A DNA stretch of 64,000 nt. It comes from Sthenelais limicola (Eukaryota > Annelida > Polychaeta > Phyllodocida > Sigalionidae). Location: positions 9,563,954-9,627,953 of the forward strand of contig OW804099.1 of NCBI GenBank assembly GCA_942159475.1. Reading direction: 5' to 3'. The notes under the pieces are model-generated. The model did no database searches. It was not told where the DNA came from and was given only the letters and a program-made list of their open reading frames with translations. Each line of letters starts with the position of its first letter. Position 1 is the first letter of the stretch. Shown here piece after piece: positions 1 to 10,387 of this stretch. The position numbers and the translations under genes were made by a program.

Positions 1-2
1 GA

Positions 3-1868
3 TTACATCGTCTCTGATGGCTCTGTGTCTGGTTCACTGTGACTCCTCATGTGGTGTGTAAGGTTATCCAAGCTAATGGCTATATATGAGCAAATTTTAC
101 ACTTGAAGGGAGTATGTGAGTTTGTCTTCATGTGTTCCCTCAGGCTTACAGAGTGTGCTGCCCTATAGTCACATACAGTACATTTATAAGGCTTTTCTCC
201 TGTATGTGTCATCATGTGTATCTTCAGGTGTCCAGCCTGTGCTGCCCTATAGTCACACATAGTACATTTATAAGGCTTTTCCTTTGTGTGTGTTCTCATA
301 TGTCTGCACAGGCTTCCAACCAATGCTGTCCTATATCCACACTCATCACATAAATATGGCTTTTCTCCAGTATGTGTTCTCATGTGATTCCTCAGGGTTC
401 CAGCATGTGCTGTCCTATAGTCACACACAGTGCATAAATATGGCTTATCTCCAGTATGTGTTCTCATGTGACCCCTCAGGGCTCTGGCATCGGATGTCCG
501 ATAGTCACACACAGTACATTTATAGGGCTTTTCTCCAGTGTGTGTTCTCATGTGTGTCTTCAGGGTTTCAGCCTGTGCTGCCATATAGTCACACTCAGTA
601 CATCTATAAGGCTTTACTCCAGTATGTGTTCTCATGTGTATCTGCAGGCCTCCAGCCTGTGCTGCCCTAAAGTCACACACAGTACATTGATAAGGCTTAA
701 CCCCAGTGTGTTTCCTCATGTGTATCTTCAGGGCTCCAGCCCATGCTGTCCTATAGTCACACACAGTACATTTATATTTTCTTTCATTGTGTGTTAGCAA
801 ATGTTTCTCTAAACATGGTTTTCCTTTAAACCCTTTAACACACCTCAAACAATTGTGTAGGTTCTTGTTTGTCACACTTGTAGCATTTGCTGCCTGTCCT
901 GTCTCCCCTGTATGAGTCACACTGTGATGCACCATACCTTCTGACATCAGTAGAGAAGGTGCACAAGTCACACTTGTAGCACTTGCTGCCTGTTCTGTCT
1001 CTCCTGTATGAGTCACACTGTGATGTATCATACCTTCTGACAACAGTAGAGAAGGTACACTAGTCACACTTGTAGCATTTGTTGCCTGTTCTGTCTCTCC
1101 TGTATGAGTCACACTGTGATGTATCATGCCTTCTGACATCAGTAGAGAAGGTACACTAGTCACACTTGTAGCATTTGCTGCCTGTTCTGTCTCTCCTGCA
1201 TGAGTCACACTTTGATGCACCATGCCTTCTGACATCAGTAGAGAAGGTACACTAGTCACACTTGTAGCATTTGTTGCCTGTCCTGTCTCCCCTGCATGAG
1301 TCACACTGTGATGCACCATGCCTTCTGACATCAGTAGAGAAGGTACACTAGTCACACTTATAGCATTTGCTGCCTGTCCTGTCTCCCCTGTATGAGTCAC
1401 ACTGTGATGCATCATGCCTTCTGATATCAGTAGAGAAGGTGCACTAGTCACACATGTAGCATTTGCTGCCTGTCCTGTCTCTCCTGTATGAGTCACACTG
1501 TGATGCATCATACCTTCTGACATCAGTAGAGAAGGTACACTAGTCACACTTGTAGCACTTGCTGCCTGTTCTGTCTCTCCTGTATGAGTCACACTGTGAT
1601 GCACCATACCTTCTGACATCAGTAGAGAAGGTACACTAGTCACACTTGTAGCATTTGCTGCCTGTTCTGTCTCTCCTGTATGAGTCACACTGTGATGCAC
1701 CATGCCTTCTGACACAGCCTGTGCTGTCTCCCCTGTATGAGTCACACTTGTAGCATTTGCTGCCTGTGCTGTCTCCCCTGTATGAGTCACACTTGTAGCA
1801 TTTGCTGCCTGTGCTGTCTCCCCTGTATGAGTCACACTTGTAGCATTTGCTGCCTGTGCTGTCTCCAT
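3..1868 (-). CDS. C2H2 zinc-finger protein 1 with N-terminal SEGM repeats
   Basis: Open frame of 621 residues from ATG at 1868 to TAA at 3-5. The C-terminal half has ten C2H2 units. The first reads NLHNCLRCVKGF and the others follow C-x2-C-x12-H-x3-H with CDYR or CDFR after the second Cys and TGEKP-type linkers. Unit 9 has a changed second half (HMKTNSH). The residues at helix positions -1, 2, 3 and 6 are often Gln, Gly and Ala, so base contacts may be weak. The N-terminal third is nine 32-residue SEGM repeats preceded by three 15-residue short units. The family binds nucleic acid in the nucleus; the target is unknown. A conserved TTTGCAG upstream (about 1908-1914) could be a splice acceptor, so the true start may lie in an upstream exon. 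Closest relative here is the gene at 13660-17454. Confidence 0.8.
   Translation of the reverse strand: METAQAANATSVTHTGETAQAANATSVTHTGETAQAANATSVTHTGETAQAVSEGMVHHSVTHTGETEQAANATSVTSVPSLLMSEGMVHHSVTHTGETEQAASATSVTSVPSLLMSEGMMHHSVTHTGETGQAANATCVTSAPSLLISEGMMHHSVTHTGETGQAANAISVTSVPSLLMSEGMVHHSVTHAGETGQATNATSVTSVPSLLMSEGMVHQSVTHAGETEQAANATSVTSVPSLLMSEGMIHHSVTHTGETEQATNATSVTSVPSLLLSEGMIHHSVTHTGETEQAASATSVTCAPSLLMSEGMVHHSVTHTGETGQAANATSVTNKNLHNCLRCVKGFKGKPCLEKHLLTHNERKYKCTVCDYRTAWAGALKIHMRKHTGVKPYQCTVCDFRAAQAGGLQIHMRTHTGVKPYRCTECDYMAAQAETLKTHMRTHTGEKPYKCTVCDYRTSDARALRGHMRTHTGDKPYLCTVCDYRTAHAGTLRNHMRTHTGEKPYLCDECGYRTALVGSLCRHMRTHTKEKPYKCTMCDYRAAQAGHLKIHMMTHTGEKPYKCTVCDYRAAHSVSLREHMKTNSHTPFKCKICSYIAISLDNLTHHMRSHSEPDTEPSETM
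861..1868 (-). repeat. 96-bp SEGM coding repeat array, gene 1
   Basis: Nine 96-bp units (32 residues, core [15 protein letters not shown]) plus three 45-bp units at the 5' end. Each unit contains AGTGTGACT twice, 51 bp apart; deletion between these words turns a 96-bp unit into a 45-bp one. In the next frame the units encode KCYKCD followed by LCTFSTD or a TAG, which is the CxxC half of a zinc finger. The in-frame reading keeps the HSVTHTGE half. Confidence 0.9.
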
Positions 1869-2049
1869 TGTAACGTCTAATTATGAATGCACCAGTTCCC
1901 CGTCCAGTTCTGCAAATATGTAAATATTCTAATTGTAAACGACAGTAAAGATCAGTCACAGTGCATTTGTCCCAATAAACAGTAGTTGAGTAATCTAAAC
2001 ATTGTAGCATCAGAAGCATTTCAGAAATATAAAGATTCATGCTAATGGT
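1869..2049 (-). other. Conserved 5' flank of zinc-finger gene 1
   Basis: About 75 bp directly upstream of the ATG are nearly identical to the flank of the second zinc-finger gene (17455-17531), differing at only a few bases, including a TTTGCAG acceptor-like site. One frame stays open from this flank into the repeat array, encoding TGRGTGAFIIRRY in both genes. It is not the frame of the downstream fingers. Confidence 0.6.
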
Positions 2050-2948
2050 GAGACCCATGCCATACATGTTAACCTAGGTCTCACATGTTAAACATGTCTA
2101 ACATGTTAACCTAGGTCTCACATGTTAAACATGCCATACATGTTAACCTAGGGCTTACATGTTAAACATGTCTAACATGTAAACTAGGTCTCACATGTTA
2201 AACATGTCTAATATGTTAACCTAGGTTTCACATGATAACATGTCTAATATGTTAACCTAGGTCTCACATGATAAACATGTCTAACATGTTAACCTAGGTT
2301 TCACATGTTAAACATGTCTAACATGTTGACCTAGGGCTTACATCTTAAACGTGTCTAACATGTTAACCTAGGGCTTACATCTTAAACATGTCTAACATGT
2401 AAACTAGGTCTCACATGTTAAACATGTCTAACATGTAAACTAGGTCCCAAATGTTAAACATGTCTAACATGTTAACCTAGGGCATACATGTTAAACATGT
2501 CTCACATGTTAAACATGTCTAATATGTTAACCTTGGTCTCACATGTCAAACATGTCTAATATGTTAACCTAGGTCTCACATGATAAACATGTCTAACATG
2601 TTAACCTAGGTTTCACATGTTAAACATGTCTAACATGTTAACCTAGGGCTTACATCTTAAACATGTCTAACATGTTAACCTAGGGCTTACATGTTAAACA
2701 TGTCTAACATGTTAACCTAGGGCTTACATGTTAAACATGTCTAACATGTTAACCTAGGGCTTACATGTTAAACATGTCTAACATGTTAACCTAGGGCTTA
2801 CATCTTAAACATGTCTAACATGTTAACCTAGGGCTTACATCTTAAACATGTCTAACATGTTAACCTAGGGCTTACATGTTAAACATGTCTAACATGTTAA
2901 CCTAGGGCTTACATGTTAAACATGTCTAACATGTTAACCTAGGGCTTA
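2050..2948. repeat. 37-bp palindromic-word minisatellite
   Basis: About 24 head-to-tail copies of a roughly 37-bp unit built from ACATGTTAACCTAGGGCTT and ACATGTTAAACATGTCTA. The words ACATGT, GTTAAC and CCTAGG are self-complementary, so single strands could fold. The copies at the right end (2640-2948) are most uniform; those at the left vary (GTCTCAC for GGCTTAC). Confidence 0.95.
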
Positions 2949-3798
2949 CATCACAAGACCAAGTCTTCCCCTGAAGGAGAGACACTTCAGGTAAAATCAA
3001 GATCTCCCAGTGAGTAATTGGCACCGAAGAAGAGAGCAAAGTGCCCGTGGACTTTGCATTCTCAGACTCTTGCTGACACTTCAGTGATGGTCGATCAAGA
3101 GAACCTAGGCTCTTCAGCTAAGGGGACTCGATCATCCAGCAAAAAGTCAGGTAAGAAATCTGACAAGTCTGTGAGTTTGAGCCCCTAGCCGAGCTTGAGC
3201 AAGGGTACTATTAATTAGGACACAGATATGCTCCTAGTTGTTGTAAGAAGTTTGCATAAATCTTGTAACTATTGCTCAACGTAGAGAAGACACTATATGC
3301 TCCTGCCTGTAGACTTTTTATACCCTGTCAAGTTTTAAATATGTTTTTAAACTCTCAAAAGAAAAAAGCTGTTGATGTCTGAGTAACGGCAACTTGGGTT
3401 ATTCTATATTGTGCCTAATATTGTGATTCAGCTTGGGTTGTAACTTACTGTTAGCTACTCTTCTTTGGCTTGTGTTGATGTTCACCAAACCTTGCCTGAG
3501 ACACGGGTGGTATTGGGCTCCTGGCTGGCCAGGGAGACCCTCAGACTTAGGCAGGATTCGGTGATGCTCACTAATACTCATGAATAAATCCCTTGTGAAC
3601 AGGTCCAGCCGTCTTGGTGCCATTGATTTTGTATAGAAAGCGCGGTTAAGGGATAAAAATCAGAATGAGATCAATACAAATAGATATTTAAGAGTATGCA
3701 CTATCCACCACAAATGTTTTTGGGCATTGTCTTTTATAAACAAGAAAGCAATATGAGAAAAATGATATTTAAAACATGTTGTATCTTTCATTCATGAT
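2949..3798. other. Non-coding spacer with fragments of a related LTR element
   Basis: No convincing gene. The 15-bp word ATGCTCCTGCCTGTA at about 3297 recurs exactly at about 11848, in the 3' non-coding part of the Gypsy element, and a second ATATGCTCCT lies at 3227. A purine run (AAAAGAAAAAAG) at about 3359 and a TTGGTGCC at about 3614 resemble a polypurine tract and a primer-binding site. A short Ser/Lys-rich frame starts at ATG 3087. This looks like the eroded 3' end of another copy of the same family. Confidence 0.35.
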
Positions 3799-3802
3799 GT
3801 AA
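3799..3802. repeat. Target-site duplication GTAA, left
   Basis: GTAA immediately precedes the 5' LTR and is repeated directly after the 3' LTR at 12510-12513, as expected for integrase-mediated insertion. Confidence 0.7.
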
Positions 3803-4203
3803 TGTAGTGGCTTTACAATCCCCCAGGTGCAACCAGTTCATAAAGAGCTGGTGTGCTTAGTTTACACCAGAGGTGTCCCACGCACTGGGGCCGGTTCCTT
3901 ATAATGTAATTCATATTCTCCCTTATATTACCCAGTTCTCATTATAACGTTGATATTCCTTCTACCTATTCTTATACCAACTTACTGTAGAGTAAAGTCT
4001 CTTTATATGTATGGACGCGCTTGTCCTCTTTATACTATGTGTACATCATATGACACCTGTTGAGCCTTACATAAGAATGTGACTACCCTAGCACTGGGGT
4101 TTTGTAGAAGGGCCGTTGATCCGGACAATAAACCACAAAGTAGCAGGTAGCCTATTTGTTGACTTTTGTTTATTGGAAGCGTCGAGAGAGCGAATTCACT
4201 ACA
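3803..4203 (+). repeat. 5' LTR of the Gypsy element
   Basis: 401 bp bounded by a perfect 7-bp inverted repeat, TGTAGTG and CACTACA. It matches 12110-12509 almost throughout. It contains CTTTATACT about 170 bp before the end, a possible TATA-like site. Confidence 0.92.
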
Positions 4204-4205
4204 AT

Positions 4206-4220
4206 TGGTGCCGTGACCAG
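4206..4220 (+). promoter_or_regulatory. Primer-binding site
   Basis: TGGTGCCGTGACCAG starts two bases after the 5' LTR. The initial TGG pairs with the CCA end of a tRNA. The primer tRNA identity cannot be fixed without tRNA sequences of the host. Confidence 0.75.
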
Positions 4221-4311
4221 CTCTTGACCTCTGACCTAGATCAACTCCCTGGTTTGATTTTCACAATCCGTGATTTTGAGCCGTTTTTGCCCTTTTGCTA
4301 AAAGTGGTATT

Positions 4312-6561
4312 ATGGCTGCTGCGTACGCGGACCCGGCTCCGGACTTGCGTGCCCCTCCCGGGTATGTGAGACCGACTGGTGTGGTGCCTTTGGCGGATTT
4401 GGCAGTGGACCGCCTTGTAGATATAGGGACTGGCGTGTCAGATTCTGATGATTATCGGACCGGAAGGGAAGATAATCAGGGTGCCTGGACGAACTACTGG
4501 GAACAGCAAGCTGAGACGGATTCTGATGATCAGAGTTTGTTAAGTACCATCCGTTTGCAGTTGATGAGAACTAAACGTGATTTGCAGGCAGAGAAGAATA
4601 AATGCCATGATTTTGTGTCTGAAGTGACACAACTAGTTTTCAGAACCAGGATCTGCAAGAAACCCTGGATGTGGTAACTGCTCGTTCTTCAGAGTATACT
4701 GATAGACTCGAAGCAGAAAACGAGAAGTTAAGGAGTGAGGTCACAAGAATTGATGATTATTCTCGTTTGCAGAATACTGGCGTGGAAGAATCAGTTGAGA
4801 CACAAACCGATTTTGAGCTGCATCCACTTCTTAATTTGGCAGAGACTCTATCCAAGCAGTGCCAGCCGCTTGACCTGAGTAAGACTGCACCCGGGTGTTC
4901 CACCTTTGCAGAGGGACGTGCTGGCTATAGGCATAGGGATCCATCCTTGGATTTCTTTGCTTCACCAGTGGGTTTCGGCCGGGGATACAACCAAGAGGGT
5001 AACATTTCAAGAGCATCGAAGTTCTGTTATGTCCACCTCCTCCCCTGTGACTGATAGTTTTGGTACCCAGACCATGTCGGATACAGTGCGGACTGTTCCG
5101 GAGACGAGACGGATTGTTCCTGTAACAAGGAGTTGTTCGACTCAGACTCCTAGGAAATCAGTGGTTTTTGAAAAGACTAGGGCTTCTCTGAGTTCAGTTG
5201 GAAGTCAGACTAGTGAGACCCCTAGTAGAAATACTGGGGAAGAAAAATCTACTGGGACTGAGGATTTTGATAGAGGACGGATTGAGGGGGACGTTTATAT
5301 CCCTAGGAAGACCAAGACACTTAAGAAGACAAAGTCACCTAAGAAGACCAAGTCGCCAAAGAAGGGAGTTGCGACAGGTGGTGCAGGTGATCCGTCAGAT
5401 CCCTCCAGTGATTCTTCTAGCTCTGAATCCTCTGATGCTGCAAGAGCAGAAAGGAAGAAAAAGAAAAAAGCAAGAAAGGCGAGGCGTGACGAGATCACAC
5501 GCAAAGATCATTCTCTTGTGCAGGGAATGAGTTTTGATGGGTCTGAGGACTCAGATGATTTGTTTGATTACTCCCCCAGGGTGGGTAGACAACATCAGAC
5601 AGGAAGGTTGCCAATCATCAAACCGTGGGATCACAAGGATCCGTGGCGAGTTTATCTTGCCGAGATGAAGGTAGTAGCGGGCGCCTACAATTGGTCTGCA
5701 GATGAATTTTTTATTCAGTTGCAGTGTGGGTGCAAGAGACAGCTAGCCGACATGGGGGACTTACCCGATGACTTGACGCTAAAGAAGTTTGTTGCCCATA
5801 TGGACACAAACTTTGGAGAACGCTCTCGCAGCAAGAAGCAAGCCGAATTTTGGAACTGCAGACAGCAAGTGAAAGAATCTCCCCGTCATTTTGCGAATGA
5901 GGTAGCGAAGAGGGGCCATTATGCTCATGGAGTTAAAATGGACGGCACACTAAGAACGCTGGCCCTCTGAGTTTTCCTCAAAGGGTTAAGCGATCCAGAA
6001 ATGGCTACATGGGTCCGTTTCAAAGAACCTCTCGATTTGCAGGAAGCCTTGCATTGGGCTGAGGTGTACGAGGGTTGTTTGTTGGCCGCAGGTTCACAGG
6101 TGGTGATTCAAGAAATTGAAGCCACACCTGTCCCTGCTCTGCTTCCTTCTCCGGTGCCAATAGTAGAGCATGCCACTGAGAAGAGGGGCTCTAAGTCTCG
6201 ACGGAAATCCGGCTCAGCAGTAGCTCAGTTAACAGAGGCTTTGGAAGATGCTGGTGCAACTTCCTCTGACTCTTGTGATGATGTCTCTACCGTGATTGTT
6301 CAGGCTCTGCAGGCCTGGAAAGATCGGAGGGCTAATATGCACTACAGCAAGAGAGGAGCTGGAGATGATAGGAAGAGATACCCCAGGAAATTTGGTTCTC
6401 GTAGAGTATGGAAGACGAAAAATGACAAGTGTTGGCTCTGTGGACTTGAAGGCCATATGGCAGCTGGCTGTCCTAAGAGCAAGGTCTTCCAGGGGCTTCT
6501 GAAGTCTGCGGAGGTTCCCGCCTCCAAGCCGGACTCGGAAAACACCAGCCGGCCCTTGTAA
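4312..6561 (+). pseudogene. gag of the Gypsy element, frameshifted
   Basis: The first ATG is at 4312 (MAAAYADPAPDL). The reading frame shifts near 4635 and near 4995 and meets an in-frame TGA at about 5968, then continues in the same frame to a stop at 6559-6561. Visible parts in order: an acidic N-terminus, a heptad-like coiled coil (about 4545-4770), a Ser/Thr-rich linker with TQT motifs at 4800, 5065 and 5140 and a related SQT at 5203, a Lys/Ser/Asp-rich stretch, a capsid-like region starting WRVYLAEMKVVAG, and a C-x2-C-x4-H-x4-C knuckle (CWLCGLEGHMAAGC) at 6430-6471. The order is typical for Ty3/Gypsy Gag, but the breaks make it non-functional. The in-frame TGA could be CpG decay of an Arg codon. 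Confidence 0.88.
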
Positions 6562-6569
6562 GAAGCGAG

Positions 6570-7348
6570 ATGGGGGTCGATGATGGGACACCGCTTCATA
6601 GTACTACAGCTCAAACGGATTCTGCTAGTAGTATAGGAACTGGGGGGGTTGCTCAGGCAGGCGTTGGTAAGAAGTTAGCCTTCCCAAGTGAACAGGTGCT
6701 TCTGAAGACGGAAAATACTAGTCTCCTGCCGGAAAAGGACACTCTTCCAGGTGGAAAAGTTCCCCTGGATAGCCCGGATCTTGTCTCAGATGTGAGATGG
6801 GGCTAACCCGGGTACCAAGCTGTTGAAGGCCAGATTGTGGTTGTGGGACAGAACCCCAACAGGTCTGCCCGGATACAGAAAGTTTCTGTACAACAGTCGA
6901 AAACGCTGAGGATCACGGATAATTTGATTGTCCGTGAGAGATGGTACGCCCCAGTGGGGTTAGGTGCGGGAAAAGGAGACTTTTTGGTAGACCCAGGAGC
7001 TACGACTAGCTTGGTTACTAAGAAGTTCTTTGATTCTCTTTCCCAGGCACCACCTCTGGTTCCGGTCCAGATGGTATGTGCAATGGGGAATGGCCTGCCT
7101 ATAACCGCTCATGGGAGCGCATTGTGTCCTATGGTGATAGGAGGATGGACATGTATACATGATTACATGTCTAGTGGTTTCTGGCCTGAAGGGACCAGAA
7201 GACGGACTTTTGGGGGCGGATTTGTATTACGTCCACAAGTGTAATCTTGACTGGTCTGGATTGCTATTCCTGGAGAATCAGACAGTTTCTGTTATGTGCA
7301 AGCAATGGAAGCATGTAAAGAAGTCTGAGACAGTCCACTATTCAGGCT
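6570..7348 (+). pseudogene. Aspartic protease region of pol
   Basis: After the gag stop the frame changes. The protease active-site strand is seen as FLVDPGATTSLV at about 6982-7017, where families usually have DSG or DTG; Pro replaces the Ser/Thr, which would probably harm catalysis. After a further frame change LLGADL (about 7207) matches the C-terminal hydrophobic-Gly-x-Asp signature of retropepsins. A TAA at 6804-6806 and the frame changes show decay. The region 6570-6803 upstream is a low-complexity linker with no recognised domain. Confidence 0.7.
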
Positions 7349-8734
7349 GTGGAGGTGTCAGAGTTTGTGGATGGAGGTGAAGTCAGGTTGAAGGAACCTG
7401 TAGTCCTCAAACCTCGGTCTGTGACTCTTGCCAAAATAGATCTGGGTAGAAGTTCTGACACATCAGAAGGGCTGATGTTCGAGCCTGATCAGGGATTGTT
7501 GAAAGAGTTTGCCTTGGGAAGTCTGAACACATATGTGTCAGGCAACGTTAATTTGGCCGTGGTAGCTTTCTCCAATCCGTCCAACTCCTCAGTGAGGTTG
7601 AATGAAGATATGGTGGTTGGGAGAGTTAGTATTGTGACTTTATTGTCTGATGCTTCTCTGCCTGATGGGGAAGATGATGAAAGAGTGAGAACTGCTATCA
7701 TCAATTCCGTCCAAGTGATGGATTCACCAGTGGCGGATGATGAGCTTCTCGCTCCGGAAATAGTTGTTCCAGCTTGTGCCGAGAATCTGTTGGATAAGTT
7801 GTTGAGGAAAACTCACCTGTCCAAGAAAGAAGAAAAGGAGTTAGTTCACAAACTGCTCTATGATTACCAAGACTGTTTCTCCTTGCCTGGTACCAAAGTG
7901 GGGTGTACTCATTTGGTTAAGCACGTGGTTGACACTGGGGATGCAATCCCTGTCAAACAAGCCTATCGCAGGTTACCAGTGGCTAGGCGGGAAGGAGCAG
8001 AGGCGGAAATCTGGAAAATGTACAAGGAAGGACGGATTGAGCATAGCAGTAGTCCGTGGGGAGCTCCCATTGTCATGGTGGCTAAGAAAGATGGAACCCA
8101 GAGGTTCTGTGTGGACTACAGACAGCTAAATTCGGTCACTAAGAAGGACAGCTTTCCCCTACCCCGTATTGATGAGTGTGTCGAAGCCCTGGGTGGGAAC
8201 CAGTGGTTTTGCACGTTGGATTTGGAGTCCGGATATTGGCAGGTTGCAATGGATGAAGATAGCAAGCAAAAAACTGCTTTCTTGTCCAGTGTGGGTTTGT
8301 TCCAGTTTAAGGTGATGGCCTTTGGACTGTGTAACGCCCCTGCCACTTTCCAACGTATGATGGACTGTATGTTGGACGGACTACGTTGGAAGTCTTGTTT
8401 GGTTTACCTGGATGACGTGGTTGTTTTTGGTAAAACCGTCCAGGAATGCGCGGACAACCTAAAGTTGGTGCTTGAACGTATTCGGGAATATGGGCTGAAG
8501 CTCAAACCCAAGAAATGCGAGTTCTTCCGAAGTATCTGGGCAGAATCGTTTCTGGTGATGGGATCCGGGCGGATCCGGCTAAGAACAAGAAAGTCCAGGA
8601 ATGGCCTGTCCCTAAGACTGCTAAAAAGGTTAGACAATTTCTTGGCTTTGCTTCCTACTATAGGGAGTTCCAGCCGGATTTTGGAGGTATTGTGGCCCCT
8701 CTGCAGCAGATTGTTTCAGATGCTGGAAGATTGA
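7349..8734 (+). pseudogene. Reverse transcriptase of pol, frame broken near 8520
   Basis: The protein contains a linker (EVRLKEPVVLKPRSVTL) followed by a Ty3/Gypsy reverse transcriptase: SPWGAPIVMVAKKDG, FCVDYRQLNSVT, FPLPRIDE, TLDLESGYWQV, TAFLSSVGLFQFKVMAFGL and the catalytic YLDD at about 8406, then LKPKKCEFFR. The catalytic Asp residues appear intact. Near 8520 the true frame moves to the one that carries the RNase H, so translation beyond that in this frame is spurious. The neighbouring protease and integrase place it in the usual Gypsy order. Confidence 0.88.
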
Positions 8735-9348
8735 AGTGCTATAGTAAACCCATAGTGTGGACTAAGAAATGTGAGGAAGCATTTAAGGCGGCGAAGGCTT
8801 TACTGACTTCAGCCCCGATCCTTGGTTATCCTAGAAGAGAGGGATATTTCGTGTTAGATACGGATGCAAGTGGCTATGGAATGGCCGGAGTCTTGTCACA
8901 AATGCAGGATGGAAAAGAAGTTGTGTTAGCCTACACTAGCCACAGTCTCACTCGACCACAAAGGAATTATTGTGCGATGAAGGGAGAGTTGTTAGCAGTA
9001 CTGACATACCTGCATAAGTTCCGGCATTACTTGCTTGGCAATCGTAACTATTACGTAAGGACGGATCATGCTTCCCTCCGTTGGCTCCTGAACTTCAAGG
9101 ATCCGGCCGATATGCTTGCTAGGTGGTTGACCACACTGCAGGAATACGGCCTGGATCAAAGCATGATACTTCATCGGGCGGGGAACAAACACACGAATGC
9201 GGATGGTTTGTCACAGATTCCTACAAGGAAATGTGGACATCTTGACTGTCCGGATTGCGGTGTCCATGACGCTGTGATCGCGGAAGCAGTTGTCTTAGGA
9301 CCTTTGGAGGACGGAATCCGGGTTCCCAACAGGAGGATCCGCTCCTGA
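8515..9348 (+). pseudogene. RT thumb and RNase H region of pol
   Basis: This frame continues the reverse transcriptase (YLGRIVSGDGI, VRQFLGFASYYREF) into a Gypsy-type RNase H. Visible are DTDASGYGMAGVL, the Glu in MKGELLAV and TDHASLRWLL, so three acidic catalytic residues are present. It ends with a linker containing CGHLDCPDCGVH. The stop at 9346-9348 precedes the integrase frame. The segment from 9131 onward is the first copy of a tandem duplication. Confidence 0.86.
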
Positions 9349-10387
9349 AGAGGGTTATGGCTATACTGGATGGTAGTAGTCCGATTCCCAGCAAAGAGAA
9401 AATGTCTGGTGAGCCACAGAACTTAAGTGTATATGTCCATAACCGAGACAAATTGGAAATGGTCCAGGGTGTCTTGTGCTTCCATTGGATGCGTAAGAAC
9501 ACTGGACAGACGTACGTCAGGAAGATAATTCCTGCCTCAATGAGAAGTGACATCTTCCGTTCTTTGCATGGTTCCGGATTGGAAGGTCATTATGGAGAAT
9601 TCAAGACCAGCTGGAAGGCAAAAATGAAATATTTTTGGCCTGGAATTGCTTGGCTTGCCCTGCCTGCAGTATGCGGAAAATGAGAGGAGGAGGTGGCATA
9701 ACACCGCTAAAGAATTTGGTCCATTTAAGACTACCCCTCAAGGCAACAACTATGTGATTCCACACTGCAGGAATACGGCCTGGATCAAAGCATGATACTT
9801 CATCGGGCGGGGAACAAACACACGAATGCGGATGGTTTGTCACAGATTCCTACAAGGAAATGTGGACATCTTGACTGTCCGGATTGCGGTGTCCATGACG
9901 CTGTGATCGCGGAAGCAGTTGTCTTAGGACCTTTGGAGGACGGAATCCGGGTTCCCAACAGGAGGATCCGCTCCTGAAGAGGGTTATGGCTATACTGGAT
10001 GGTAGTAGTCCGATTCCCAGCAAAGAGAAAATGTCTGGTGAGCCACAGAACTTAAGTGTATATGTCCATAACCGAGACAAATTGGAAATGGTCCAGGGTG
10101 TCTTGTGCTTCCATTGGATGCGTAAGAACACTGGACAGACGTACGTCAGGAAGATAATTCCTGCCTCAATGAGAAGTGACATCTTCCGTTCTTTGCATGG
10201 TTCCGGATTGGAAGGTCATTATGGAGAATTCAAGACCAGCTGGAAGGCAAAAATGAAATATTTTTGGCCTGGAATTGCTTGGCTTGCCCTGCCTGCAGTA
10301 TGCGGAAAATGAGAGGAGGAGGTGGCATAACACCGCTAAAGAATTTGGTCCATTTAAGACTACCCCTCAAGGCAACAACTATGTGAT
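9131..10387 (+). repeat. Tandem duplication of 628 bp inside pol
   Basis: The stretch 9131-9758 is repeated at 9760-10387, separated by one extra T at 9759. I see no differences between the copies; both start CCACACTGCAGG and end CAACTATGTGAT. The 629-bp step is not a multiple of three, so it breaks pol. The identity means the duplication is young or an assembly product. Confidence 0.95.
9357..9683 (+). pseudogene. Integrase N-terminal region, first copy
   Basis: 108 codons ending in a stop. LHGSGLEGHYGEFKT followed by KYFWPG is the His-His part of the HHCC zinc domain of Gypsy integrases. The expected Cys-Cys part is missing: directly after FWPG the sequence runs into a short unrelated tail and a stop, indicating a deletion. 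This copy is separated from the catalytic core by the tandem duplication. Confidence 0.75.

Noticed and set aside
132..797. Plus-strand open frames rich in Cys, Ser and His over zinc-finger gene 1
   Set aside because: They are the antisense reading of the finger repeats; the same pattern recurs over all four genes and mirrors the 84-bp unit.
2050..2948. Possible CRISPR array
   Set aside because: Repeats are contiguous 37-bp tandem units without unique spacers, in an animal genome.
3399..3623. 74-codon minus-strand frame as a gene
   Set aside because: No recognisable domain; lies in the fragmentary LTR-like spacer.
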